From assembly GCF_014194695.1 (NCBI RefSeq), contig NZ_JACIAH010000004.1, positions 62,001 to 126,000 of the forward strand: DNA of 64,000 nucleotides. The letters are read 5' to 3'. The stretch is from Rhizobium sp. BK399. Its GTDB lineage: Bacteria > Pseudomonadota > Alphaproteobacteria > Rhizobiales > Rhizobiaceae. Both the position numbers and the translations under genes were made by a program. Of this stretch, positions 43,542-52,744 are shown in pieces. The notes below the pieces were generated by a model. It did no database searches, had not been told where the DNA came from, and was given only the letters and a program-made list of their open reading frames with translations. Within the stretch, counting starts at the first letter, position 1. Each line of letters opens with the position of its first letter.

Positions 43542-44042
43542 GTGACGATGACAGACAGACCGCCCGTTGCCATCATCATGGGAAGCCAATCCGATTGGGA
43601 GACCATGAAGAATGCTGCGGACACGCTTGAGGCGCTCGAAATTCCCTATGATGCGCGCATCATATCGGCCCATCGCACGCCGGATCGCCTGGTAAACTTC
43701 GCCAAGACCGCACGCGATGAAGGCTTTAAGGTGATTATCGCCGGCGCGGGCGGCGCAGCTCATCTGCCGGGCATGGCCGCAGCCATGACGCCGCTTCCCG
43801 TTTTCGGCGTCCCCGTTCAATCGAAGGCGCTGTCCGGTCAGGATAGTCTCCTCTCCATCGTCCAGATGCCGGGCGGAATTCCGGTCGGTACACTTGCCAT
43901 CGGCAAGCCCGGAGCGATCAATGCAGCGCTTCTGGCTGCTGCAGTCCTGGCATTGTCGGATGAGGACATTGCCGAGCGGCTTGACGACTGGCGCGAGCGC
44001 CAGAGCGCGGCCGTTGCCGAATATCCAATGGACGACCTATGA
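43542..44042 (+). CDS. purE: N5-carboxyaminoimidazole ribonucleotide mutase
   Basis: PurE rearranges N5-CAIR to CAIR in purine synthesis. The 166-residue protein has [39 protein letters not shown] and [19 protein letters not shown], all PurE signatures. I use GTG 43542 with AGGGGAAC just upstream; an ATG two codons later (43548) is possible. It overlaps purK by four bases (ATGA). Confidence 0.97.
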   Translation: MTMTDRPPVAIIMGSQSDWETMKNAADTLEALEIPYDARIISAHRTPDRLVNFAKTARDEGFKVIIAGAGGAAHLPGMAAAMTPLPVFGVPVQSKALSGQDSLLSIVQMPGGIPVGTLAIGKPGAINAALLAAAVLALSDEDIAERLDDWRERQSAAVAEYPMDDL

Positions 44043-45115
44043 CTGTAAGAACAATCGGCATCATCGGTGGCGGTCAGCTTGGCCGCATGCTTGCCATGGC
44101 CGCAGCGCGACTGAACTTCCGCACCGTCGTTCTGGAACCGCAGCCCGACTGTCCGGCAGCGCAGGTCGCCAACGAACAGATTGTCGCCGCCTACGATGAT
44201 CCTGCCGCGCTCACCGAGCTTGCGACGGCGTGCGAGGTCGTCACATACGAGTTCGAGAACGTCCCGGTTGCCGCGGCGGAAGCGCTTGCGAGCACGGTCC
44301 CGGTTTATCCACCGCCGAAGGCGCTCGAGGCTGCCCAGGACCGCCTGGTCGAAAAGCGCTTCATCAACGGCTGCGGCATCCCGACAGCGGGCTTTCACGC
44401 CGTCGACAGTCAGGCCGACCTCGAGGCGGCGCTCAGCGATTTCGGCGGCCGCGGCGTCCTGAAGACCCGTCGGCTTGGCTACGACGGCAAGGGGCAGAAG
44501 GTATTCCGCTCTGCGGCTGACACGCCGGATGGCGCCTTTGCCGCCCTCGGCAACGTGCCACTCATTCTCGAGAGCTTTGTTTCATTCGAGCGCGAGATCT
44601 CGATCATTGCAGCGCGTGCAACCGACGGCACTATCGTTTGCTACGATCCCGCCGAAAATGTTCACCGCGACGGCATCCTGCACACCTCAACGGTGCCGGC
44701 TTCCGTCCCGGCGACTGCGGCAGCCGACGCCCGCGAGGCGGCCGGAAAGATCCTGACGGCCCTCGGCTACGTCGGTGTTATCGGCATCGAATTCTTTGTG
44801 CTAGCGGACGGCAGCCTGATCGCCAATGAAATGGCGCCTCGCGTCCATAATTCTGGCCACTGGACGGAAGCTGCTTGCATCATCTCGCAGTTCGAGCAGC
44901 ATATCCGGGCGGTTGCCGGCCTGCCGCTAGGCAATGCCGACCGCCACTCGGACTGCGTGATGCAGAACCTGATCGGCGACGATATTCTGGCGCTCCCGGA
45001 CTGGCTGCGGCGGGCGGATACGCTGGTGCACCTCTACGGCAAGACGGAATCGCGTCCTGGCCGCAAGATGGGGCACGTCACGACGTTGACCGCGAAATTG
45101 CCGGTTTTCCCCTGA
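44039..45115 (+). CDS. purK: 5-(carboxyamino)imidazole ribonucleotide synthase
   Basis: PurK makes N5-CAIR from AIR, bicarbonate and ATP, the substrate for PurE. The 358-residue ATP-grasp protein has [36 protein letters not shown] and [14 protein letters not shown]. The start overlaps the purE stop, indicating coupled translation. It is followed by rpmJ, which has its own promoter-like motif. Confidence 0.97.
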   Translation: MTVRTIGIIGGGQLGRMLAMAAARLNFRTVVLEPQPDCPAAQVANEQIVAAYDDPAALTELATACEVVTYEFENVPVAAAEALASTVPVYPPPKALEAAQDRLVEKRFINGCGIPTAGFHAVDSQADLEAALSDFGGRGVLKTRRLGYDGKGQKVFRSAADTPDGAFAALGNVPLILESFVSFEREISIIAARATDGTIVCYDPAENVHRDGILHTSTVPASVPATAAADAREAAGKILTALGYVGVIGIEFFVLADGSLIANEMAPRVHNSGHWTEAACIISQFEQHIRAVAGLPLGNADRHSDCVMQNLIGDDILALPDWLRRADTLVHLYGKTESRPGRKMGHVTTLTAKLPVFP

Positions 45116-45155
45116 CAAAAGCCGCTTCGGCCATGGGAAAAACACGGTCATGTGG

Positions 45156-45183
45156 TTGACACGGGGAAGTCGTCGGGTTATCT
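45156..45183 (+). promoter_or_regulatory. Candidate promoter of rpmJ
   Basis: TTGACA (45156-45161) and TTATCT (45178-45183) are separated by 16 bases, giving a start near 45190, about 90 bases before rpmJ. It resembles the housekeeping consensus. Confidence 0.5.
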
Positions 45184-45279
45184 GCACGCCCAACCTGAAG
45201 AGCGCGCCCTGAGCGCGCTTTTGAATGTAATAGATACGGGCGAATGTGAATTCCCCCTCAAACATCGCGGATCAAAACA

Positions 45280-45405
45280 ATGAAGATCAAGAATTCGCTC
45301 AAGTCGCTCAAGGCTCGTCACCGTGACAACCGCCTGGTTCGCCGCAAGGGCCGCATCTACATCATCAACAAGCTGAACCCGCGCTACAAGGCTCGTCAGG
45401 GCTGA
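45280..45405 (+). CDS. rpmJ: 50S ribosomal protein L36, cysteine-free type
   Basis: The 41-residue protein is [20 protein letters not shown] followed by [21 protein letters not shown]. The L36 fold is clear, but the zinc-binding cysteines and histidine of the C+ form are absent, as in YkgO-type L36. It is very basic and sits alone after purK. Confidence 0.95.
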   Translation: MKIKNSLKSLKARHRDNRLVRRKGRIYIINKLNPRYKARQG

Positions 45406-45506
45406 TTTAGCGCGTCTGGACGTTCGTGGCATTTGCCCGCGACTGCCCAGGGATTGCCTCGGCAATCAAATCAAATTGCTTTGATCTTCAGCGATGGCGG
45501 GCTACT

Positions 45507-46121
45507 ATGCCCGCCATGCGCTTTTTTGCTATGACGTGCGCGGCGCTGCCGCTATCCCTCGTTCTGCTCGCTCCCGTTGTTCCTGCCGCCGCCGCGGAAA
45601 AGGAAGTCATTGTCGAGCAACCGGACGCAAACCTCACACCCAGGCAGCATCTGGATCAGCTCTATGCACAGCTGAAGCGGGAACGCGATCCGGACAAAGC
45701 GAGCGGCATTGCCAATGAAATCCGTACCGAATGGAACGACTCCGGCAGTGCGACCGTCAACCTCCTGATGCAATGGGCCGACAAGGCGATCGAGGAGAAG
45801 CGCACTGCCGCCGCCCTCGATTTCCTCGACCAGGCGATCGCCCTCAAGCCAGATTACGCCGAAAGCTGGAATCGCCGCGCGACCCTCAACTATGCCAATG
45901 ACAGCTATCGCAAGTCGATGTCTGACATCGAGCATGTGCTTGACCTCGAGCCACGCCATTTCGGCGCGCTTTCCGGCATGGCCGCCATTCTTACGGAAAC
46001 CGGCAACGACCAGTTGGCCCTGAAAGCCTGGGAACGTTTCCTGGAGATCTATCCAGCCAATCGAAGCGCCCAGGAGCAGATGAATACGCTCTCTGAAAAG
46101 CTGGCCGGCAGCCGCACCTGA
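45507..46121 (+). CDS. Secreted TPR-repeat protein
   Basis: A signal peptide (MRFFAMTCAALPLSLVLLAP, ending near PAAAA) is followed by a helical region with TPR motifs (AALDFLDQAIALKPDYAESWNRRATLNY, then a second and third repeat around 135-190). It is about 204 residues from the ATG at 45507; an ATG nine bases later is possible. The role is unknown; TPR proteins usually scaffold complexes, here probably in the periplasm. Confidence 0.82.
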   Translation: MPAMRFFAMTCAALPLSLVLLAPVVPAAAAEKEVIVEQPDANLTPRQHLDQLYAQLKRERDPDKASGIANEIRTEWNDSGSATVNLLMQWADKAIEEKRTAAALDFLDQAIALKPDYAESWNRRATLNYANDSYRKSMSDIEHVLDLEPRHFGALSGMAAILTETGNDQLALKAWERFLEIYPANRSAQEQMNTLSEKLAGSRT

Positions 46122-46164
46122 TCTTGACGCCAGCGCCGGCAGCCCAATCTTACGCGTCGGTTAC

Positions 46165-47259
46165 GTGATCTCAGCAGATATTGCCATGCTTGCCGAAGCT
46201 TCCGTTTTCATTGCCTCTGTTGCCGCCGCTCTTGGCTACTCCGCCTACAAGGAACGGCGGTTCGAGGCTGATTGTCCGAACATCGGCCAACTGACGGATA
46301 TCGGCGGATATCGGCTGAATGCCTTTCACGTCCCTCGCCCCAAAACTGCCGATCTGCCGCCGCTCGTGTTCATCCACGGTGCGGCCGGAAATCTGCTTGA
46401 CCAAGTCGGTGCCTTCCTGCAGCCGTTGGGGGGCCGCGCGGAAATGCTGTTCGTCGACCGCCCGGGTCATGGTTATTCGGAGCGCGGCGGTTCCGAGAAT
46501 GCCCTGCCCTCGGGGCAGGCGGACGCGATCGCGAAACTGATGAAAAAACGAGGCATCAAGCGGGCCATTATCGTCGGTCATTCCTTCGGCGGCGCCATTG
46601 CCGCCGCTTTCGGCGTCCGCCACCCCGAGATGACCGAGGGCCTGCTCTTCCTCGCTCCAGCGACGCATCCCTGGCCTGGCGGACTGGACTGGTACTATAA
46701 TGTCGCGGCGATGCCCGTGCTTGGCTGGCTCTTCAACCACACAATCGTCGTGCCGCTCGGCCTGCGGCGCCTCGAACAAGCGACATTGAATGTCTTCCGG
46801 CCCAATCCACGCCCGGATGATTACATCGCAAAGACGGGACCGACCCTGGTGCTACGCCCAACTGCCTTCTACAACAACGCCGTCGATTGCATGCGCCTCC
46901 TGCCTTATCTCAAGGCCCATTCTCCGCAGTACGCCAATATCACCGCGCCAACCGTCATCGTCACCGGTGACAGCGATGCCATCGTTTGGGAACACCTTCA
47001 TTCGCAGGGTCTGGCCCGTGATATCGCCGGTTCCGAGCTGGTTAGAATCCGCGGCCTCGGCCATAAGCCGGATTACGTGGTCACCGATGTCGCCGTTGCC
47101 GCCATGGAGAAGATCGGCGGCGCTGCTCGCGACCTGCAGGCCCTCGCGCGCCAGGCAGAACGTCGCCTGATCGTTGAAGAACCTGCACAATTGGCGGACA
47201 CCGTTGCGCCTTTCGGCCACCCGGCGGGGCTGACGCCGCCGGTAACAACGGGAAACTGA
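46165..47259 (+). CDS. Alpha/beta-hydrolase fold protein
   Basis: The 364-residue protein has an N-terminal hydrophobic helix (about 4-26), possibly a membrane anchor, and then the hydrolase fold. FIHGAAGN forms the oxyanion region and GHSFGGAIAAAFG is the nucleophile elbow. Candidate acid and histidine are in VTGDSDAIVWEH and GLGHKPDYV. The substrate is unknown. GTG 46165 is used as the start; the ATG at 46186 is an alternative. It lies between the TPR gene and the glutamyltransferase gene. Confidence 0.8.
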   Translation: MISADIAMLAEASVFIASVAAALGYSAYKERRFEADCPNIGQLTDIGGYRLNAFHVPRPKTADLPPLVFIHGAAGNLLDQVGAFLQPLGGRAEMLFVDRPGHGYSERGGSENALPSGQADAIAKLMKKRGIKRAIIVGHSFGGAIAAAFGVRHPEMTEGLLFLAPATHPWPGGLDWYYNVAAMPVLGWLFNHTIVVPLGLRRLEQATLNVFRPNPRPDDYIAKTGPTLVLRPTAFYNNAVDCMRLLPYLKAHSPQYANITAPTVIVTGDSDAIVWEHLHSQGLARDIAGSELVRIRGLGHKPDYVVTDVAVAAMEKIGGAARDLQALARQAERRLIVEEPAQLADTVAPFGHPAGLTPPVTTGN

Positions 47260-47359
47260 TAAACAGCACGTTCTTATGTACCAACCTCGGCGGTTGCCCA
47301 CATTGCCGAGCGCTGGCTGCGTCCCATATCCATTGCACTATCATGCTTTGAGGGAAGTC

Positions 47360-49099
47360 ATGGATCACCCCTATTTTCGGATATCTGCCGTCGTCGCGGC
47401 GTTCTCATTTGTTCTCGCGCCATCGGCGTTCGCCGCTTCACCGGCGCCGGTCGAGGCCGAGCACGGTATGGTCGTAACCGCCCAGCACCTAGCGACCGAT
47501 GTCGGCGTCGATGTGCTGAAGAATGGCGGCAATGCCGTCGATGCCGCGGTCGCCGTCGGCTACGCGCTCGCCGTCGTCTATCCGACGGCCGGCAATCTCG
47601 GTGGCGGCGGCTTCATGACAATCCGGCTGAAGGACGGCAAGACGACATTCCTCGATTTCCGCGAGCGCGCGCCATTGGCAGCCACCAAGGCCATGTATCT
47701 TGACGGCAAGGGCGATATCGTTCCCCGTGCCAGCCTTGACGGCTATCTTGCCGTCGGCGTGCCAGGATCCGTAAAGGGCTTCGAGATGGCCCGCGAGAAG
47801 TACGGCACCAAGTCGCGGCAGGATCTGTTGGCGCCCGCCATCCGCTACGCCAAGGAAGGCTTCACGCTGGAACAGGGCGACGTCGCCAGCATTGGCGGTA
47901 GCGCGAAGCGGCTCGCGAAGGACGAGGCCGCGGCAAAGATCTTTCTGAAAGCGGAGGGCAAACCGTACGCCGTCGGCGAGAAGCTTGTGCAACCCGACCT
48001 TGCCGCCGTTCTATCCAGCATCGCTGACACAGGACCCGACGCTTTCTACAAGGGCACGCCCGCAGAGGCGATCGTCAAGGCGAGCCAGGCGAAGGGCGGC
48101 ATACTCGCCAAGGAGGATTTCGAGCAATACGCGGTGCGTGAACTGAAGCCGGTCGAGTGCAGCTATCGCGGCTACGACATCATCTCGTCGCCTCCTCCCT
48201 CCTCGGGCGGCGTCATCATCTGCGAAATCCTCAACGTTCTGGAAGACTATCCTCTTTCCTTCCTCGGCTACGGCTCGGCCGAGACGGTGCACCTGATGGT
48301 CGAGGCGATGCGCTACGCCTATGTCGATCGCAACGCCGCCCTTGGCGACCCTGACTTCGTCGACAACCCCGTCTCGACAATGCTCGACAAAGGTTACGCC
48401 AAGGCGATCCGCGCCAAGATCGATCCCTACAAGGCGGGCACCTCCGCCAACCTGAAACCTCTGGGCGCTAAGGAAAGCGTCGAAACCACGCATTATTCGA
48501 TCATCGACGACGAAGGAAATGCCGTCGCCGTCACTTACACGCTGAACGGCAACTTCGGCGCCGGCGTCGTCGCTCCCGGTACCGGCGTTCTGCTCAACAA
48601 CGAAATGGACGATTTCACTTCGAAGCCCGGCGTTCCCAATCTCTACGGGCTCATCCAAGGCGAGGCCAATGCGATCGCACCGAAGAAAACGCCGCTCTCC
48701 TCCATGAGCCCGACGATCGTGACCAAGGACGGCAAACCCTTCATGGTCATCGGCAGCCCTGGTGGCTCGCGCATTATCACTATCACGCTGGAGACCATCC
48801 TCAACGTGATCGATTTCGGCATGGACATCAGTCAGGCGGTCAACGCCCCGCGCATTCACCATCAATGGCAACCGGACAAGATCTACTTCGAGCCCTACAC
48901 TTTGTCGCCCGATACGATCCGGGCATTGATCGCCATGGGGCACACGCTGGACGATGGCAGCGGCCCGCCGCAATGGGGACAGGCCGCTGGTATCCTTGTC
49001 GGCGGCAAGAGCCTTGCCGATATCGCGAAGGGCGGCGGAGCACGCTACTACGGCGCGATGGACAGCCGCGCCGCCGAAGGTTCCGCCAGCGGATACTGA
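47360..49099 (+). CDS. ggt: Gamma-glutamyltransferase
   Basis: The 579-residue precursor has a signal peptide (MDHPYFRISAVVAAFSFVLAP) and is a periplasmic enzyme that cleaves gamma-glutamyl bonds of glutathione. The autoprocessing and catalytic threonine is T376 in VETTHYSIIDDEG. Other family segments are GGNAVDAAVA, NLGGGGFMTI and PLSSMSPTIV. The ATG at 47360 has AGGGAAGTC upstream. It follows the hydrolase gene by about 100 bp. Confidence 0.94.
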   Translation: MDHPYFRISAVVAAFSFVLAPSAFAASPAPVEAEHGMVVTAQHLATDVGVDVLKNGGNAVDAAVAVGYALAVVYPTAGNLGGGGFMTIRLKDGKTTFLDFRERAPLAATKAMYLDGKGDIVPRASLDGYLAVGVPGSVKGFEMAREKYGTKSRQDLLAPAIRYAKEGFTLEQGDVASIGGSAKRLAKDEAAAKIFLKAEGKPYAVGEKLVQPDLAAVLSSIADTGPDAFYKGTPAEAIVKASQAKGGILAKEDFEQYAVRELKPVECSYRGYDIISSPPPSSGGVIICEILNVLEDYPLSFLGYGSAETVHLMVEAMRYAYVDRNAALGDPDFVDNPVSTMLDKGYAKAIRAKIDPYKAGTSANLKPLGAKESVETTHYSIIDDEGNAVAVTYTLNGNFGAGVVAPGTGVLLNNEMDDFTSKPGVPNLYGLIQGEANAIAPKKTPLSSMSPTIVTKDGKPFMVIGSPGGSRIITITLETILNVIDFGMDISQAVNAPRIHHQWQPDKIYFEPYTLSPDTIRALIAMGHTLDDGSGPPQWGQAAGILVGGKSLADIAKGGGARYYGAMDSRAAEGSASGY

Positions 49100-49210
49100 T
49101 CACGGATACGCGCGTGGACGAAATCGCCTTCGATGCTGACGCGCGGCCGGGCGCCGGGCACACTTGGTTCCAGGCTATCGACGTAAGAAGCTTTGGCGAT
49201 GACGGAATAG

Positions 49211-49807
49211 TGGATCACTGGCGTGGCGCTGATCGCCTCGGCAACGGCCGATATCGCCATCAGTCTCGACCTCGAGCAGAGCGGTGGTCTCCATGCCGGC
49301 GCGATTGTCACGCTTGGCAACGTGATCACGCTCCTGATTCTCGGCACCGCGGCGTCGATCGCGAGCGGCAGTCAGTCGATCGCCGCGACCCCTTCGGAAC
49401 CGCCCGCCCCACCCGCACCGAGTCAGGAAGACGATACGATTGCCAGCGCGCTCGAAAATCTGATGCGCTCCCGAGAGCTCTACCGTGATCCCGACCTCAA
49501 TCTCGGCCGCATCGCCCGCAAGATGAGTCTTCCGGCCCGGCGCGTTTCGATGGCGGTCAACCGCGTCCATAGTGTCAGCGTCTCGCAATATGTGAACGAC
49601 TTTCGTATCCGCGCGGCCTGTCAGGCACTTGTGAACATGGACGAGCCGGTTACGCGGCTGATGTTCGATTGCGGCTTCATCAGCAAGTCGAATTTCAATC
49701 GCGAGTTCCTGCGCGTCACCGGCACCAACCCGACCGAATTCAGGCGACGCCGCCGTCACAAATCGGAGGCCGTCGCTACGCAACCGACGCTTTTTGTGTC
49801 ACGGTGA
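49211..49807 (+). pseudogene. 5'-truncated AraC-family regulator with a membrane N-terminus
   Basis: The C-terminal half is an AraC DNA-binding domain (NLGRIARKMSLPARRVSMAV and CFGFISKSNFNREF-like FDCGFISKSNFNREFLRVTG). The N-terminal part (ITGVALIASATADIAISLDL, then a membrane helix near residues 24-46) matches the inside of the full-length, roughly 330-residue, membrane AraC regulators of Rhizobiales, which normally carry some 170 more residues before it. An in-frame TAG at 49208 and TAA further upstream block any longer frame. A GTG at 49223 could still make a 194-residue fragment. I call it a truncated gene, but a short functional product cannot be excluded. Confidence 0.55.
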
Positions 49808-49876
49808 CAAAGTCACCGTTCACAAGCGTCGCGTGTGGTCCTATGCAGGGGCGTACCGTCATTCGAAAGAGTCTCC

Positions 49877-50851
49877 ATGGCCAGCATTGAAATGATCGTT
49901 GCCGCCCGCGCCCGCCTGCGCGGACATGCGCGCCGCACGCCGCTTCTTTCTTCTCCCTTTATCGATGAGCTTGCCGGACGGCGGGTATTGGTGAAGGCCG
50001 AGTGCTTGCAGCACACCGGCTCCTTCAAATTCCGTGGCGGCTGGTCCGCCGTCTCCGCGCTCGATCCTGCCGTTCGCAGCCGCGGCGTCATCGCTTTCTC
50101 GTCAGGCAATCACGCGCAGGGCGTGGCGCTCGCCGCCAAGCTGCATGGCGTGCCGTCAGTCATCATCATGCCGTCGGACGCGCCAAAACTGAAGATCGCC
50201 AACACGCGTGCGCTCGGCGCCGAAGTCGTGCTCTACGATCGCGCGACACAGGATCGCGACGCCATTGGCGCTGAACTCTCTGCTGCGCGCGGCCTGACGC
50301 TGATCAAGCCTTTCGACGAACCGCAGGTGATCGCCGGACAGGGTACGACAGGTCTGGAAATTGCCGAACAGGCAGACGAGGAAGGCATCAGCTCGGCCGA
50401 GGTATTGGTCCCCTGCGGCGGCGGCGGCCTTTCCTCGGGGATAGCGCTTGCACTCGAAGCCAGTGCGCCTGCGTTCCGAGTGCGCCCCTGCGAGCCGGAC
50501 GGCTTCGACGACTTCACGCGGTCGCTGGCATCAGGCAAGATCGAGCGCAACGCCACCATGACCGGCTCGATCTGCGACGCCATCATCACGCCGCAGCCAG
50601 GCAACATCACCTTTCCGATATTGCAGCGCCTCGCCGGCGCCGGCATCGTCGTGACGGACGAGGAGGCGCTCCGCGCCATGGCCCTTGCCTTTGTCCGGCT
50701 CAAGATCGTCGTCGAGCCCGGTGGGGCGGTGGCGCTTGCCGCAGCGCTCTTCCATGGCGATGAGTTGGAAGACGACAACGTCTTCGTCGTTACCTCGGGA
50801 GGCAATGTCGACGCCGATATCTTCGCCGAGGCATTGGCCCGGCACGGATAA
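49877..50851 (+). CDS. Threonine/serine dehydratase family PLP enzyme
   Basis: The 324-residue protein has the fold II PLP layout: TGSFKFRGG with the PLP lysine, SSGNHAQGVALAAKL, a PCGGGGLSSG phosphate-binding loop and VTSGGNVDADIF near the end. It lacks the C-terminal ACT regulatory domain of biosynthetic IlvA, so it is a catabolic type or a serine/threonine racemase-like relative. I start at the ATG at 49877 (MASIEMIVAARARL) with GAAAGAGTCTCC upstream. Confidence 0.88.
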   Translation: MASIEMIVAARARLRGHARRTPLLSSPFIDELAGRRVLVKAECLQHTGSFKFRGGWSAVSALDPAVRSRGVIAFSSGNHAQGVALAAKLHGVPSVIIMPSDAPKLKIANTRALGAEVVLYDRATQDRDAIGAELSAARGLTLIKPFDEPQVIAGQGTTGLEIAEQADEEGISSAEVLVPCGGGGLSSGIALALEASAPAFRVRPCEPDGFDDFTRSLASGKIERNATMTGSICDAIITPQPGNITFPILQRLAGAGIVVTDEEALRAMALAFVRLKIVVEPGGAVALAAALFHGDELEDDNVFVVTSGGNVDADIFAEALARHG

Positions 50852-50881
50852 AGGCAGGCGAAAGCCTGCCTCCAACCTCGC

Positions 50882-51679
50882 TTAGGCGGCCTTATAGCGT
50901 GCCGCAGGTGCCGAGCGTGACAGGTGCGGCATCAATGCCTGACGCGCACCCTCGTAGGCCGTCAGCAGCCCTCCATCTTCAAGAGCCGGGATCGTCGCGA
51001 GCTCACCTTGATCGAAACCGACAAGGGCGGCATCCACCATATCTTCCGCCGACATGACGATTTCGGTTGGCAGGTGCTCGACTGGCGTGCCGGCGATGTT
51101 CCAGAATTCGGTCGCCGTCGCTCCCGGCAGCACCGCCTGGATGCGGATGTTCTTGTCCGCAAGCTCGTGCTTCAACGATTGGCTGAAGGCAAGAACGAAA
51201 GCCTTGCTGGCGCCATAGACGCCGTTCAGCACTTCAGGCGCGATCGCGACGATCGAAGCGATGTTGATGATCGCGCCGCCGCCGCGCGCCACAAAACCGG
51301 GCACGCCGGCATAGCTCAGCCGCATCAACGCCGTGACGTTGAGATCGATCATCGCCTGCATCTTGTCGACATCGGCGGCAAGCAGCGGTGCCGTGCCACC
51401 GACGCCGGCATTGTTGACCAGAAGCGTAATGCTGCGGTCGCTCTTCAGAACCGACTCGACGCGCGCCAGGTCGGCCTTGTTGCCGAGGTCGGCCGGAATG
51501 GTTTCGACCGTCCTGCCTGTTTCCCGGGTCAGTCTCGTCGCAAGTTCGGAAAGCCGTTCTGCATTGCGGGCGACCAGAATGAGATCATAGCCGCGCTTTG
51601 CGAGCCGGTGAGCATAGACAGCACCAATCCCCGACGATGCGCCGGTAACGAGTGCGGTTCCTTTGTGCTGTTCGGTCAT
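50882..51679 (-). CDS. SDR-family short-chain dehydrogenase
   Basis: The 265-residue form begins MTEQHKGTALVTGASSGIGA and has NNAG, the IASIVA serine region and YGASK with the catalytic pair. It resembles the DltE/YohF-like group with SAEDMVDAALVGF in the C-terminal third. The substrate is unknown. The ATG at 51679 has GGAGAACGACA upstream. It is divergent from a GlxA-type regulator whose start is 121 bp away, so it may be its target. Confidence 0.9.
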   Translation of the reverse strand: MTEQHKGTALVTGASSGIGAVYAHRLAKRGYDLILVARNAERLSELATRLTRETGRTVETIPADLGNKADLARVESVLKSDRSITLLVNNAGVGGTAPLLAADVDKMQAMIDLNVTALMRLSYAGVPGFVARGGGAIINIASIVAIAPEVLNGVYGASKAFVLAFSQSLKHELADKNIRIQAVLPGATATEFWNIAGTPVEHLPTEIVMSAEDMVDAALVGFDQGELATIPALEDGGLLTAYEGARQALMPHLSRSAPAARYKAA

Positions 51680-51799
51680 TGTCGTTCTCCGTGTTTGGGC
51701 AACAGCGCCCGCTGTTGGCTTGCGCAGAGTCTTACGCCCGATTGCCAATGGCTTGAATGTCATATAAGCCACCTTTTAGGACAAACGGAGTTTCGAGCC

Positions 51800-52744
51800 A
51801 TGCAACGCATTGCCGTCCTGCTCTTTCCCGGCTTTCAGATGATGAGCCTAGCCGCCATCTCGGCCTTCGAGTTCACCAACATCGAACTCGGCGAGCCGGC
51901 CTATGAGGTTTCCTATCTCTCCGAGACCGGGGGACCTGTGCCCAGCTCCTTCGGCGTGAATGTCGAGACCACGCGCTTCGGTGATCCCGCTTTCGATACG
52001 CTGCTGGTGTCCGGCGCCGTCGGCATCAAACTGCCGACGGCGGGGGAAGGCGAGTTCATCCGCAAGGCGCTTGCCGCCTCGCGTCGCGTCGCCTCGATCT
52101 GTACCGGCGCTTTTCTGCTTGCGGAGGCAGGCGTCCTGGATGGCCGTCGCGCCACGACCCACTGGCTCCTCGCCCGCGAGCTGCAATCGCGCTATCCGAA
52201 GGTCAGGCTCGAGGAAGATCGCATCTTCATCATCGATGGCTCCGTCTGGAGCTCGGCGGGCATGACGGCCGGGGTCGACCTGGCGCTTGCGATGATCGAG
52301 AAAGACCACGGCGCCGATGTCGCCCGTGCGGTCGCCCGCAAGCTCGTCGTCTATCATCGCCGCGCCGGCGGCCAGTCGCAGTTCTCCGCACTCTTGGAAC
52401 TGGAACCCAAATCGGACCGTATCCAGAAGGCGCTTGCCCATGCCCGCGGCAATCTGAAGAACACGCTATCAGTCGAGGAGCTGGCGGAAGCGGCGGCGCT
52501 CAGCCCCCGACAATTCAGCCGGACGTTTCGCGCAGAGACGGGACAATCGCCAGCCAAGGCGGTGGAGAACCTGCGCCTTGAGGCAGCCCGCCTGATGATG
52601 GAACAGGGCCGGCATCCGATCGACGTCGTTGCAACGGAAACAGGTTTCGCGGATCGGGAGAGGATGCGCCGCGCCTTCCTGCGCGCCTTCGGGCAGCCGC
52701 CCCAGGCAATCCGCCGAAACGCGCAGCGCGAATATCAGGCATAG
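51800..52744 (+). CDS. GlxA-family transcriptional regulator (DJ-1/PfpI domain plus AraC domain)
   Basis: The 314-residue protein has an N-terminal DJ-1/PfpI-like domain with C101 in ASICTGAFLLAEAG, and a C-terminal AraC DNA-binding domain (VEELAEAAALSPRQFSRTFR and VVATETGFADRERMRRAFLR). Such regulators control catabolic genes, for example for glycine betaine. The start at 51800 has GGAGTTTCGAGCC. It is divergent from the SDR gene and overlaps the end of the convergent LysR gene by 10 bases. Confidence 0.92.
   Translation: MQRIAVLLFPGFQMMSLAAISAFEFTNIELGEPAYEVSYLSETGGPVPSSFGVNVETTRFGDPAFDTLLVSGAVGIKLPTAGEGEFIRKALAASRRVASICTGAFLLAEAGVLDGRRATTHWLLARELQSRYPKVRLEEDRIFIIDGSVWSSAGMTAGVDLALAMIEKDHGADVARAVARKLVVYHRRAGGQSQFSALLELEPKSDRIQKALAHARGNLKNTLSVEELAEAAALSPRQFSRTFRAETGQSPAKAVENLRLEAARLMMEQGRHPIDVVATETGFADRERMRRAFLRAFGQPPQAIRRNAQREYQA

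Noticed and set aside
49048..49347. Minus-strand frame across the ggt/AraC junction
   Set aside because: Part of it looks protein-like, but it overlaps the end of ggt and the start of the AraC fragment and matches no family I know. It is more likely a shadow.
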